Shown piece after piece: positions 37,497 to 45,599 of a stretch of 64,000 nt of DNA. Made by a program: the position numbers and the translations under genes. The stretch is from the NCBI RefSeq assembly GCF_000187265.1, contig NZ_GL698429.1:1107532-1171531 (forward strand), read 5' to 3'. The DNA is from Streptococcus equinus ATCC 9812 (GTDB lineage Bacteria; Bacillota; Bacilli; Lactobacillales; Streptococcaceae). Under the pieces are notes generated by a model, which was not told where the DNA came from, did no database searches, and saw only the letters and a list, made by a program, of their open reading frames with translations. The stretch's first letter is position 1, and every line of letters begins with the position of its first letter.

Positions 37497-37526
37497 ATTG
37501 TAATGTAACCGCTTACCTTTTGTCAA
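37497..37526 (-). promoter_or_regulatory. Promoter of the RYKNGD peptide unit
   Basis: Consensus TTGACA (37521-37526), 18-bp spacer and TACAAT (37497-37502) on the minus strand, about 55 nt before the first peptide ATG. It is divergent from mutY and is among the best promoter matches in the window. Confidence 0.8.
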
Positions 37527-37594
37527 GAGATATGAGCTTTTTTATCAAATTTTTTTTCTAAGAACTTTTATTACCTTTAAAAATCAATCTTTGC

Positions 37595-37600
37595 TACAAT
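37595..37600 (+). promoter_or_regulatory. mutY -10 box, predicting a leaderless mRNA
   Basis: Extended -10 TGCTACAAT ends exactly 6 nt before the mutY ATG (37607), so transcription should begin at or next to the start codon. Confidence 0.55.
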
Positions 37601-37606
37601 GGAAAC

Positions 37607-38752
37607 ATGACTAATTTGAAAGACTACGGTATCGACATGTGGGATGCTGAAAAAATTGCTTCTTTTCGACGCACCCTGCTTAATTGGTACGATAATAAAA
37701 AACGTGATTTGCCTTGGCGCAGGACAAAAAATCCTTACCATATTTGGATATCTGAAATTATGCTGCAGCAAACTCAAGTAGTTACTGTTATTCCTTACTA
37801 TGAGCGCTTTTTAGACTGTTTTCCAACCATCGAGTCACTGGCTAATGCTCCTGAAGAAAAAATACTCAAAGCTTGGGAAGGGCTTGGCTACTACTCTCGC
37901 GTGCGCAACATGCAAAAAGCTGCACAAGAAATCATGGAAAATTTTGGCGGGGTATTTCCTGACAATCACAAGGACATTCTTTCTCTGAAAGGTATCGGCC
38001 CTTATACGGCTGGCGCGATTGCTAGTATCGCTTTTGGGCTTCCTGAACCTGCTGTTGATGGCAATGTCATGCGTGTTATGGCTAGACTTTTCGAGGTCAA
38101 TTACGATATTGGTGACCCTAAAAATCGAAAAATTTTCCAAGCTATTATGGAAGTGCTCATTGACCCAGAGCGTCCTGGTGATTTTAACCAAGCACTGATG
38201 GACCTTGGAACGGATATCGAATCAGCTAAGAACCCTCGTCCAGATGAATCACCGATTCGATTTTTCAGCGCAGCTTATCTACACGGAACTTACGACAAAT
38301 ATCCTATAAAACTTCCTAAGAAAAAACCAAAACCGATCCAAATTCAAGCCTTTGTCATTCGTAACAGTGATGGCGATTTCTTAATGGAAAAAAATCTTGA
38401 TGGACGATTACTTGGAGGTTTCTGGTCATTTCCAATCATGGAAACTGATGTTATCGGACAGCAACTTGACTTATTTGAAAAAAATAATGCTGCACTTCAG
38501 ACCATTTCACAAAAGGCAAGATTCAAAGAGGATTATCATCTCAAGCCAAATTGGACAAGTAAGACATTTCCAGCTGTCAAACACACCTTCAGCCACCAAA
38601 AATGGACCATTGAGCTCATCGAAGGAAACGTAACAACAACTGACTTCACGGCCACCAAAGAACTCCGCTGGATTCCACAAGACCAACTCTCACAATACCC
38701 CATGGCAACCCCGCAGAAGAAAATGCTGAAGGTTTATTTGGAGGGGAAATAG
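37607..38752 (+). CDS. mutY: A/G-specific adenine DNA glycosylase, iron-sulfur cluster-less
   Basis: MutY removes adenine mispaired with 8-oxoguanine. The 381-residue protein has the helix-hairpin-helix LKGIGPYTAGAIASIAFG, catalytic Asp in EPAVDGNVMRV (about residue 145), and a C-terminal NUDIX-like domain that reads 8-oxoG. The four cysteines that bind [4Fe-4S] in E. coli MutY, expected right after ALMDLG, are all missing; that segment reads TDIESAKNPRPDESPIRFF. Cluster-less MutY proteins are known in some lactic acid bacteria. The mRNA appears leaderless. Confidence 0.95.
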   Translation: MTNLKDYGIDMWDAEKIASFRRTLLNWYDNKKRDLPWRRTKNPYHIWISEIMLQQTQVVTVIPYYERFLDCFPTIESLANAPEEKILKAWEGLGYYSRVRNMQKAAQEIMENFGGVFPDNHKDILSLKGIGPYTAGAIASIAFGLPEPAVDGNVMRVMARLFEVNYDIGDPKNRKIFQAIMEVLIDPERPGDFNQALMDLGTDIESAKNPRPDESPIRFFSAAYLHGTYDKYPIKLPKKKPKPIQIQAFVIRNSDGDFLMEKNLDGRLLGGFWSFPIMETDVIGQQLDLFEKNNAALQTISQKARFKEDYHLKPNWTSKTFPAVKHTFSHQKWTIELIEGNVTTTDFTATKELRWIPQDQLSQYPMATPQKKMLKVYLEGK

Positions 38753-38759
38753 TTTAAAT

Positions 38760-38784
38760 GCCTGATTTTCATCGGGCTTTTTCT
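38760..38784 (+). terminator. mutY terminator
   Basis: GCCTGAT/ATCGGGC stem (one G-T pair) with TTTTT on the plus strand. Confidence 0.7.
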
Positions 38785-38899
38785 TCTATTTTGTGTTCAT
38801 TTGAAAATTAATTTTCTACCTTTATACCAAAAACGTTTTCAATTATTCTTAAAAAAGAGTATGATGAAAGTAACAATTTGTAAAAAGGGAGTAAATTAT

Positions 38900-39499
38900 A
38901 TGAAATTAGTTGCTATTGTCGGAACGAATTCTGAGCGTTCTACCAACCGTAAGTTGTTAAAATTTATGGCAAAGCATTTTTCAGATAAGGCTGACATTGA
39001 ACTTCTTGAAATCAAAGATTTACCAGCTTTCAACGAACCTGAAGACAAGCTAGCTCCTACTAGTGTCGAAGGATTTTCTAAGAAAATTGCTAGCGCAGAT
39101 GGTGTTATCATTGCAACGCCTGAGTATGACCATACTATCCCAGCGCCTTTGTCTTCTGCTCTCGAATGGATTGCCTACACTAGTCGCGCTCTTATCAATA
39201 AACCAACTATGATTGTAGGTGCTTCTCTTGGTGCTCTTGGAACTTCACGCGCACAAGCACACCTCCGCCAAATCTTAGATGCCCCTGAGTTGAAAGCACG
39301 TATCATGCCTGGAATCGAGTTTCTTCTCGGTCACTCCGAACAAGTTTTAGACGATGAAAATAATCTTAATAATCCTGAAAAGGTAGCTGAGCTTGAGGAG
39401 AATTTTAAAGAATTCCAAGCTTTCGTTGAGATTACCAATCAAGTTGTCAGCAAGGCTGATACTGACCGTAAAAAAGCTTTCGCTTGGGAAGTCAACTAG
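38900..39499 (+). CDS. NAD(P)H-dependent FMN reductase
   Basis: The start [10 protein letters not shown] at 38900 has AAAGGGAG 8 nt upstream; a longer frame from 38801 lacks a ribosome site. The 199-residue flavodoxin-like protein has the FMN-binding loops [17 protein letters not shown] and [19 protein letters not shown]. It is a paralogue of the N-terminal domain of the next protein, 11 nt downstream, so the two probably work together in supplying reduced flavin or electrons. Confidence 0.88.
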   Translation: MKLVAIVGTNSERSTNRKLLKFMAKHFSDKADIELLEIKDLPAFNEPEDKLAPTSVEGFSKKIASADGVIIATPEYDHTIPAPLSSALEWIAYTSRALINKPTMIVGASLGALGTSRAQAHLRQILDAPELKARIMPGIEFLLGHSEQVLDDENNLNNPEKVAELEENFKEFQAFVEITNQVVSKADTDRKKAFAWEVN

Positions 39500-39510
39500 G
39501 AGGTGCATTT

Positions 39511-41925
39511 ATGAAATTAGTTGCTATCGTCGGAACCAATGCTAAAAAATCATATAATCGACTTTTACTCCAATATATGGCAAGACATTTTGCTAAACAA
39601 GCAGATATTGAGCTTTTAGAAATCACTGATGTCCCAATGTTTAACGAAACAGATGACCAAACAGAATCTGCTGTTATCCAAAATTTTAACACCAAAATCA
39701 CTGAAGCTGACGGTGTGATTATTGCTACACCTGAACATAATCACACTATCCCATCAAGCTTAAACAGTCTGATTGAGTGGCTATCATTTAACATTCATCC
39801 ATTGACTGGTAAGCCTGTCATGATTGTTGGAGCCTCTTATGGTATCCAAGGGTCTTCACGCGCACAGCTCCATCTTCGCCAAATTCTAGATGCTCCTGGT
39901 GTTAATGCTGTTGTCATGCCAGGTAGTGAATTTTTACTCGGTCTTGCTCATCAAGCTTTTGATGAAAATGGCGACCTCAAAGGCCAAGGCACAATTGATT
40001 TCTTAGAATCTTGCTTCTTCCGCTTTGTTCGCTTTGCAACTATTGCTAATCAGCTCAACGAACCTGAAGACGTACGCTTTGAACCAGGTACTTACCAAGT
40101 CACAACTGTCGGACATAACGGTGAACTTCCAATGTCAGTAACCCTTTCAGAAGAACGCATCGAAGCCATCGATATTGATTCATCTGGTGAAACAGGAGGA
40201 ATTGCTGATGTGGTATTCACCCGCATTCCAAATGAAATCATCGAAGGTCAAACCCTTAATGTCGATGCCATTTCTGGTGCTTCAGTTACTTCAAGAGGTG
40301 TCCTAAATGGGGTCGCGCGTGCGGTGCGCCAAGCTGGTGCTAATCCTGATGCCCTTCGTTCACGTCCAAAAGCTCCTTCAGCTCTTGATAAAGAAGATAA
40401 AACTTACGACACAGAACTTGTCATTGTCGGTGGGGGTGGTGCTGGTTTGACAGCAGCTGCTCGTGCCCTTCAAGCTGGTAAAAAAGTCATCCTCGTTGAA
40501 AAATTCCCAGCGGTCGGTGGAAACACTGTCCGCGCTGGTGGTCCAATGAATGCCCCTGACCCTGCTTGGCAAAATACATTTGCTGCTAACCCAGGTGAAG
40601 CCCACAATCTGCAAGAATTGCATGATATTGATGAGGCAACTATCGACCCAGAATTCTTACCAGATTTCCGTGCCCTCAAATCTGAAATTGAAGAGTATCT
40701 CAAAGACCCAACTTATCTTTTTGACTCAAAACTTCTCTACCGTATCCAAACTTATCTTGGCGGTAAACGTAAAGACCTCAAAGGGCATGAGATCCACGGC
40801 AATTATGAACTTATTCGTGTTCTAACAGAACATGCTCTTGAATCTGTTCGCTGGTTGGAAAATATCGGTGTCAAATTTCTACGTGATGAGGTAACTATGC
40901 CAGTTGGTGCTATTTGGCGTCGTGGTCATAAACCAAAAGTTCCAATGGGAGTTGCCTACATCGCTGTTTTGAAAAATTTCGTTTTGAAAAACGGAGGAAT
41001 CATTCTAACAGATACCCAAGTTAAAGAACTTATTGTTACAGACGGTGTTGTTACAGGTGTTAAAGGAAGCGGACGTAACGGTCAAACCATTACAGTCAAC
41101 GGTAAAGCAGTCATTTTGACAACAGGTGGTTTTGCTGCCAATACTAAAATGCTTCAACAATACAACACTTATTGGTCAGAAATCGATGATGACATTGCGA
41201 CATCAAATACACCTGCTGCTACTGGTGACGGTATCCTACTTGGTCAATCTGTTGGTGCAGACCTTGTCGGTATGGGATTCAGCCAAATGATGCCCGTATC
41301 AGACCCAGTTACTGGTGCTCTCTTCACAGGTTTGCAAGTTCCGCCAGCAAACTTTATCATGGTCAATACCAAAGGTAAACGATTCGTCGATGAATATGGT
41401 AGCCGTGACCAATTATCTCAAGCAGCTATTGATAACGGTGGTCTCTTCTATCTTATCGCAGATGAAAACATCAAAGAAACAGCCTACAACACTAGCCAAG
41501 AAAAAATTGATGCCCAAGTTGAAGCAGGTACCCTCTTTAAGGCTGATACCTTGGAAGAATTGGCTGAGCAAATCAACATTGACCCAGCTACTTTGGTAGA
41601 AACAATTACCAATTACAATTCATACGTTGATGCTGGTCATGACCCTGAATTTGACAAAGGTGCCTTCGACCTCAAAGTCGAAAAAGCACCATTCTACGCA
41701 ACACCACGTAAACCAGCCACACACCACACGATGGGTGGTCTAAAAATCGATACTCACGCCCATGTCATCAACGAAGATGGCAAAATTATCAAAGGTCTCT
41801 TTGCTGCTGGTGAAGTTGCAGGTGGACTCCACGCAGGTAACCGACTCGGTGGTAACTCACTAACAGACATCTTCACATTTGGACGTATCGCAACTGATAC
41901 CGCAATCAAAGAATATCTTGATTAA
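39511..41925 (+). CDS. Three-domain flavin reductase: FMN reductase, FMN_bind and fumarate reductase-like FAD domain
   Basis: The start [14 protein letters not shown] at 39511 follows AGGAGG. The 804-residue cytoplasmic protein is a fusion: NAD(P)H:FMN reductase (about 1-185), an FMN_bind domain (about 195-285) with the flavinylation-type motif [10 protein letters not shown], and an FAD_binding_2 domain (about 300-800) with the dinucleotide loop [17 protein letters not shown]. Such fusions reduce unsaturated carboxylates with NADH. HHTMGG and [12 protein letters not shown], which clamp the substrate carboxylate in flavocytochrome c fumarate reductase, are kept, as is Arg in GSRDQ. The positions for the fumarate-specific His and Glu/Arg pair read QMMP and [10 protein letters not shown], so the substrate is probably not fumarate (inference). 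No ApbE flavin transferase gene is in the window. Confidence 0.88.
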   Translation: MKLVAIVGTNAKKSYNRLLLQYMARHFAKQADIELLEITDVPMFNETDDQTESAVIQNFNTKITEADGVIIATPEHNHTIPSSLNSLIEWLSFNIHPLTGKPVMIVGASYGIQGSSRAQLHLRQILDAPGVNAVVMPGSEFLLGLAHQAFDENGDLKGQGTIDFLESCFFRFVRFATIANQLNEPEDVRFEPGTYQVTTVGHNGELPMSVTLSEERIEAIDIDSSGETGGIADVVFTRIPNEIIEGQTLNVDAISGASVTSRGVLNGVARAVRQAGANPDALRSRPKAPSALDKEDKTYDTELVIVGGGGAGLTAAARALQAGKKVILVEKFPAVGGNTVRAGGPMNAPDPAWQNTFAANPGEAHNLQELHDIDEATIDPEFLPDFRALKSEIEEYLKDPTYLFDSKLLYRIQTYLGGKRKDLKGHEIHGNYELIRVLTEHALESVRWLENIGVKFLRDEVTMPVGAIWRRGHKPKVPMGVAYIAVLKNFVLKNGGIILTDTQVKELIVTDGVVTGVKGSGRNGQTITVNGKAVILTTGGFAANTKMLQQYNTYWSEIDDDIATSNTPAATGDGILLGQSVGADLVGMGFSQMMPVSDPVTGALFTGLQVPPANFIMVNTKGKRFVDEYGSRDQLSQAAIDNGGLFYLIADENIKETAYNTSQEKIDAQVEAGTLFKADTLEELAEQINIDPATLVETITNYNSYVDAGHDPEFDKGAFDLKVEKAPFYATPRKPATHHTMGGLKIDTHAHVINEDGKIIKGLFAAGEVAGGLHAGNRLGGNSLTDIFTFGRIATDTAIKEYLD

Positions 41926-42001
41926 GATTGAAGCATGCTTCTTTGACAATAAAAGTTACTTCATGCTAACAACAACTAAGATTTGTGTAAATCTAACATA
42001 A

Positions 42002-42060
42002 GAAAAACACCCTGCTTGCCAAAGCTAGGGTGAAAAAACCTTCCGAAAAATTTCGGGAGG
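42002..42060 (-). terminator. Tandem terminators after the alcohol dehydrogenase gene
   Basis: Two stems in a row on the minus strand: CCTCCCGAAA/TTTCGGAAGG with six T, then CACCCTAGCTT/AAGCAGGGTG with TTTTT. Confidence 0.75.
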
Positions 42061-42085
42061 CTATGTTAACAGCTTAAGCGTTAGG

Positions 42086-43129
42086 TTAGTCCATGACAAT
42101 CATTGATTTGATTGCTTTGCGGTCTTGCATGTCTTTGTAGGCTTGGTTGATGTCGTCCAAGTGATAAGTATTTGTAAAGACGCGACCTGGGTTGATGTCA
42201 CCGTCAAGGACTGCTTTAAGAAGGAGTTGTTTGTCGTAGGTAGTGACAGAAGCTGAACCGCCTCCGACAGTAATGTTTTGTGCAAATGTTGAACCTAGCG
42301 GACGATTATTGTAATGAGGGACACCAACAAATCCAACACGTCCGCCATTGTGGATAACACCGAGAGCTTGCTCGATAGCGGCTTCTGTACCGACACATTC
42401 AAGAGCAGCGTCAGCTCCTCCGCCGAGAATTTGACGAACCTTAGCAATGCCTTCTTCACCGCGTTCAGCAACGACAGCGGTAGCTCCTGAAGCAAGCGCC
42501 ATTTGTTGACGGTCTTCGTGTCGGCTCATCAAGACAATCTGAGAAGCTCCGCGCATTTTCGCCGCAATAACGGCACATTGTCCAACCGCTCCATCACCGA
42601 TAACAACGACTTTGTCACCGCGTTTGACGTCAGCAACACGCGCAGCATGATAACCTGTTGGCATAACATCAGCCAAAGTAAGGAGTGATTTCATCATACC
42701 TTCTGAATAATCAGATGGTTGTCCAGGGATTTTAATCAAAGCCCAGTTAGCATAGTGGAAGCGAACATATTCTGCTTGGAAACCAGAAGACCAGTTGCTA
42801 TAACCTGGGTGGTTATCACACGTTCCGTCAAAACCAGCACGGCAAGCATCACATTCCCCACAACCGTGAGTAAATGGTACGATGACAAAATCACCAGGTT
42901 GTACGGTCGTAATGGCAGAACCAACTTCTTCAACAATACCAAGAGCTTCGTGACCTGAGTTTTCAGAATGTGCAGCTTTTTCATCACCATTAGCATAAGA
43001 CCAAAGGTCAGAACCGCAGACACATGCTCGAACAACCTTGATAATAACATCATCGTCAGCTTGTAAAGTTGGCTTAGCCACTTCTTCAACAGTCATCAGA
43101 CCAGCTTTTTCAAAAATAGCAGATTTCAT
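42086..43129 (-). CDS. Zinc-dependent alcohol dehydrogenase
   Basis: The 347-residue medium-chain dehydrogenase has the catalytic zinc site CVCGSDLW...GHEALG, the structural zinc cysteines GCGECDACRAGFDGTCDNH and the nucleotide loop VIGDGAVGQCAVIAA. The substrate is unknown; aldehydes or alcohols are likely. Its ribosome site is weak. A MerR-type promoter about 200 nt upstream suggests induction by electrophiles such as aldehydes, as for NmlR/AdhR-controlled dehydrogenases. Confidence 0.92.
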   Translation of the reverse strand: MKSAIFEKAGLMTVEEVAKPTLQADDDVIIKVVRACVCGSDLWSYANGDEKAAHSENSGHEALGIVEEVGSAITTVQPGDFVIVPFTHGCGECDACRAGFDGTCDNHPGYSNWSSGFQAEYVRFHYANWALIKIPGQPSDYSEGMMKSLLTLADVMPTGYHAARVADVKRGDKVVVIGDGAVGQCAVIAAKMRGASQIVLMSRHEDRQQMALASGATAVVAERGEEGIAKVRQILGGGADAALECVGTEAAIEQALGVIHNGGRVGFVGVPHYNNRPLGSTFAQNITVGGGSASVTTYDKQLLLKAVLDGDINPGRVFTNTYHLDDINQAYKDMQDRKAIKSMIVMD

Positions 43130-43330
43130 AAATAAGATACCGAGCCCGTATACGACAAAGTAAAAATAGGAAATCGACCGATGATGCTTGCATATAGGAA
43201 GATTTATCTTTTTTACACAGTCGGTAGGGCAAGTTCAATTATCATCAAACATGATGAACTGAACCTCTCCTTTCTACTTTTTTAGCAAATGATAAGATAA
43301 TAAATGTTAGAGTTCCATCTCTTAACACAC
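43130..43330 (-). promoter_or_regulatory. Long leader of the alcohol dehydrogenase gene
   Basis: About 195 nt separate the promoter from the ATG. The leader has a hairpin (TTCAGTTCATCA with TGATGATAATTGAA, near 43230-43260) next to an AAAGGAG site that faces only a five-codon ORF (MFDDN). The gene itself has almost no ribosome site. I see no larger ORF. Confidence 0.4.
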
Positions 43331-43332
43331 TC

Positions 43333-43365
43333 ATTATATTCCTTGAAGTCTACTCCAAGTCAAGG
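43333..43365 (-). promoter_or_regulatory. MerR-family (NmlR/AdhR-type) promoter of the alcohol dehydrogenase gene
   Basis: TTGACT (43358-43363) and TATAAT (43333-43338) are 19 bp apart, the overlong spacing typical of MerR-activated promoters. The spacer carries an inverted repeat, CCTTGA...TCAAGG (43341-43365), with the CTTGACTTGGAGT half-site of NmlR/AdhR operators. No MerR gene is adjacent, so the regulator must lie elsewhere. Confidence 0.8.
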
Positions 43366-43381
43366 ACAAAATTACTTTATC

Positions 43382-43408
43382 AAAAAAGTCAGGGTTACCC
43401 CTGACCTT
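43382..43408 (-). terminator. trxA terminator
   Basis: GTCAGGG/CCCTGAC stem with a T run on the minus strand directly after trxA. Confidence 0.85.
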
Positions 43409-43414
43409 AATTGA

Positions 43415-43729
43415 TTAACTCAATTCAGCAACGATTGCTTTGATTTGGTCTTTAGTGTGAACACCAGCAACTTGTTTCACAACTTCACCATCTTTTTTGA
43501 AAAGCAATGTTGGAATTGACATGATACCAAATTTTTGAGCTGTTTCTGGATTTTCGTCAACATCGATTTTAACGATTTTAAGTTCGTCTTCGTCCATTTC
43601 TTCTGACAATTGTTCCAAGATTGGAGCTTGCATCATACATGGACCACACCATGTTGCCCAAAAGTCAACAAGGACAAGGCCTTCATTAGTTTCTGCTTCA
43701 AATGTAGCATCAGTAACATTAAGTGCCAT
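43415..43729 (-). CDS. trxA: Thioredoxin
   Basis: Thioredoxin reduces protein disulfides in the cytoplasm. The 104-residue protein has the active site WCGPCMM (about residues 28-34) and the cis-proline loop MSIPTLLFK. The ATG is preceded by an AGG-type ribosome site. It is monocistronic. Confidence 0.96.
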   Translation of the reverse strand: MALNVTDATFEAETNEGLVLVDFWATWCGPCMMQAPILEQLSEEMDEDELKIVKIDVDENPETAQKFGIMSIPTLLFKKDGEVVKQVAGVHTKDQIKAIVAELS

Positions 43730-43936
43730 TATAATTACCTAGAACTTCTAAATGGGCTGACTTGTTTTTTCAATAAAAAACGGATACGAATCAGCCAAGC
43801 ATCCCAAAGTTCTTTTTCCTTTTCTATTAGTTTATGAGCCTATTTTACGGGAAATTTACCATTTTGACAACTAATTGCTACGGAATTTTCTTTTTTTGGA
43901 AAAATTCTCATTTTCCCCCTATTCTAGCTCATGTGC

Positions 43937-43942
43937 TATAAT
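43937..43942 (+). promoter_or_regulatory. Promoter -10 of the PAP2 phosphatase gene
   Basis: Extended -10 TGCTATAAT, 27 nt before the ATG at 43970; no clear -35. Confidence 0.55.
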
Positions 43943-43969
43943 AAAATTATCATTACTCAGAGGAATCCT

Positions 43970-44467
43970 ATGAAAAATTATGCTGATTTTTATGCCAAAA
44001 TAACTGACCCAATCCGAAAAAATCCACGCACTGTCCACAGTTTGAGACTTATCAACAGACTATTAACAGCAGTCATGTATCTGGTCTATCCGCTACTGCT
44101 TGTTTACCTTTTTTTCAAACGGCAAAGCCAACTTATCCCAGCTATCTTTATCCCTGGAGTATCGTTTATCCTTGTATCCTTGATGCGAAAAATGATTAAT
44201 ACACCACGTCCTTACGAAGCTTGGCAGATTAATCCCCTCATCAAAAAAGACACCAAAGGTCAATCCATGCCAAGTCGCCACGTCTTTTCAGCAACGATTA
44301 TCAGCATGGCTATTTGGCGACTAAATCCGATTTTAGGAATTCTTTTCCTTGTTTTATCGCTAGTCATCGCTATTTGCCGTGTCATTGGTGGAGTTCACTA
44401 CCCGCATGATGTTGCGGCTGGTTATCTTATTGGCATTATCTTTGGACTATTATTTTTCCTTTTTTAG
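43970..44467 (+). CDS. PAP2-family membrane phosphatase
   Basis: The 165-residue protein starts at MKNYADFYAKITDP (GAGGA 6 nt upstream). It has the acid phosphatase motifs KxxxNTPRPYE (near residue 75), PSRHVF (near 105) and the SRxxxGVHYPHD-type CRVIGGVHYPHD (near 145), among about four membrane helices. It may dephosphorylate undecaprenyl pyrophosphate or phosphatidic acid; the sequence does not decide which. Confidence 0.88.
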   Translation: MKNYADFYAKITDPIRKNPRTVHSLRLINRLLTAVMYLVYPLLLVYLFFKRQSQLIPAIFIPGVSFILVSLMRKMINTPRPYEAWQINPLIKKDTKGQSMPSRHVFSATIISMAIWRLNPILGILFLVLSLVIAICRVIGGVHYPHDVAAGYLIGIIFGLLFFLF

Positions 44468-44479
44468 TTATCAACATCA

Positions 44480-44512
44480 AATCCCCAACTCAATTGAGCT
44501 GGGGATTTTTTT
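44480..44512 (+). terminator. Terminator of the PAP2 gene
   Basis: AATCCCC/GGGGATT stem with inner pairing CTCA/GAG and a run of T on the plus strand. Confidence 0.8.
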
Positions 44513-44537
44513 ATCATTTCTTCAAAAGATTTTCCAC

Positions 44538-45428
44538 TTAATTTTCAACAGGATGCAAATTTTTAAGCGATAAATCCAGAATATTCGCTGAATGCGCAAT
44601 CGCTCCGCTTGACACGTATTGAACTGCCAAACCTGTGTAAGAAGCAAGATTTTCTCGAGTGACATTTCCTGAAATTTCGATTTCAGCTCTGCCATCAATC
44701 AAAGCTACCGCTTCTTTCATAACATCGTATTCCATATTATCAAGCATAATGATATCAGCTCCAGCTTCAACCGTTTCTTTAACCATATCAAGTGTTTCCA
44801 CTTCGATTTCGATTTTACGGACAGATGGTGCATAAGCTTTAGCAGCAAGAACTGCCTCTTTAACACCACCAGCAGCATCGATGTGATTATCTTTTAGCAA
44901 AACACCGTCTGATAAGTTGTAACGGTGTTTTTTACCGCCACCAACTTTAATAGCATATTTTTCAAAAATACGGTTATTTGGCGTTGTTTTACGTGAATCA
45001 AGCAACGTAATCGGGCTATCTTTTAAAAGGTCTGTCATTTCATGCGTGTAAGTCGCAATCCCGCTCATGCGTTGAAGATAGTTGAGTGCAGTGCGTTCTC
45101 CTGAAAGAAGGACACGAATATCACCACGAACAGACTCAGAAATCAAAAATGAACGTTCTTTCGGATTTTCTTGGTAGAGTGTTGTTGGGTAAATTTGCAC
45201 GTAAGACATATCCTTAAGTTCGATACCGTGTTTTAGTGAAATCGCTAGCGCATCACCAGTTAAATGTTTGAAGTTTGTACTGTTTGTATACAAACCACCA
45301 ACACCACCACTGGCAAGAACTGTCACATCAGCTGTAATCTTTTTAAGTTCACCATTTGAAAGGCGCACAATACCACCGTAACAACGATTATCTTCTTCTA
45401 AGATATCAAGCAGACAAGTATCTTCCAT
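44538..45428 (-). pseudogene. nadB-nadC deletion chimera (remnant of the de novo NAD operon)
   Basis: The open frame of 296 residues joins two different enzymes. Residues 1 to about 103 match the middle of L-aspartate oxidase NadB (VLASGGVGGLYTNSTNFKHL, YPTTLYQENPKERSFLISES). From about residue 105 (RVLLSGERTALNYLQRMSGI) to the end it is the C-terminal barrel of quinolinate phosphoribosyltransferase NadC (LLDSRKTTPNNR, DGVLLKDNHID, ADIIMLDNMEYD, EISGNVT). The N-terminus and FAD-loop of NadB, the C-terminus of NadB and the N-terminal domain of NadC are absent. There is no ribosome site, and an in-frame stop lies 5 codons before the first ATG. An in-frame deletion best explains this, and neither activity is expected. 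Confidence 0.85.
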
Positions 45429-45563
45429 TAAAGTTACATTTCAGTATACCAAAAAATCTTGCTTGTGAACGTCAATGTCGTAAACGGTTAAAATTCAGTC
45501 GCTAACCGCTATTTTTTTATAGGAAGAAGTTGAAAATTATGGTTGCTCACAACTAAAAATAAC

Positions 45564-45596
45564 TCAAAAAAGCCTAGGACAGTCCTAGACTTTTTA
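45564..45596 (-). terminator. mutS2 terminator
   Basis: GTCTAGGA/TCCTAGGC-type stem with a T run on the minus strand, just past the mutS2 stop. Confidence 0.8.
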
Positions 45597-45599
45597 CAT

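Noticed and set aside
36586-37526. The peptide unit as the leader of the pilus operon
   Set aside because: A perfect terminator and a separate TTGAAA-17-TATAAT promoter lie between them. Read-through control cannot be fully excluded.
36438-37606. The small-peptide region as the remnant of an insertion sequence
   Set aside because: No transposase fragment, terminal inverted repeat or target duplication could be seen, and promoter and terminator are intact.
38801-38899. N-terminal extension of the FMN reductase from 38801
   Set aside because: The extension lacks a ribosome site and family similarity; [10 protein letters not shown] at 38900 has AAAGGGAG and matches its tandem paralogue's start.
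44538-45428. Intact nadC
   Set aside because: The first hundred residues belong to NadB and the NadC N-terminal domain is missing.
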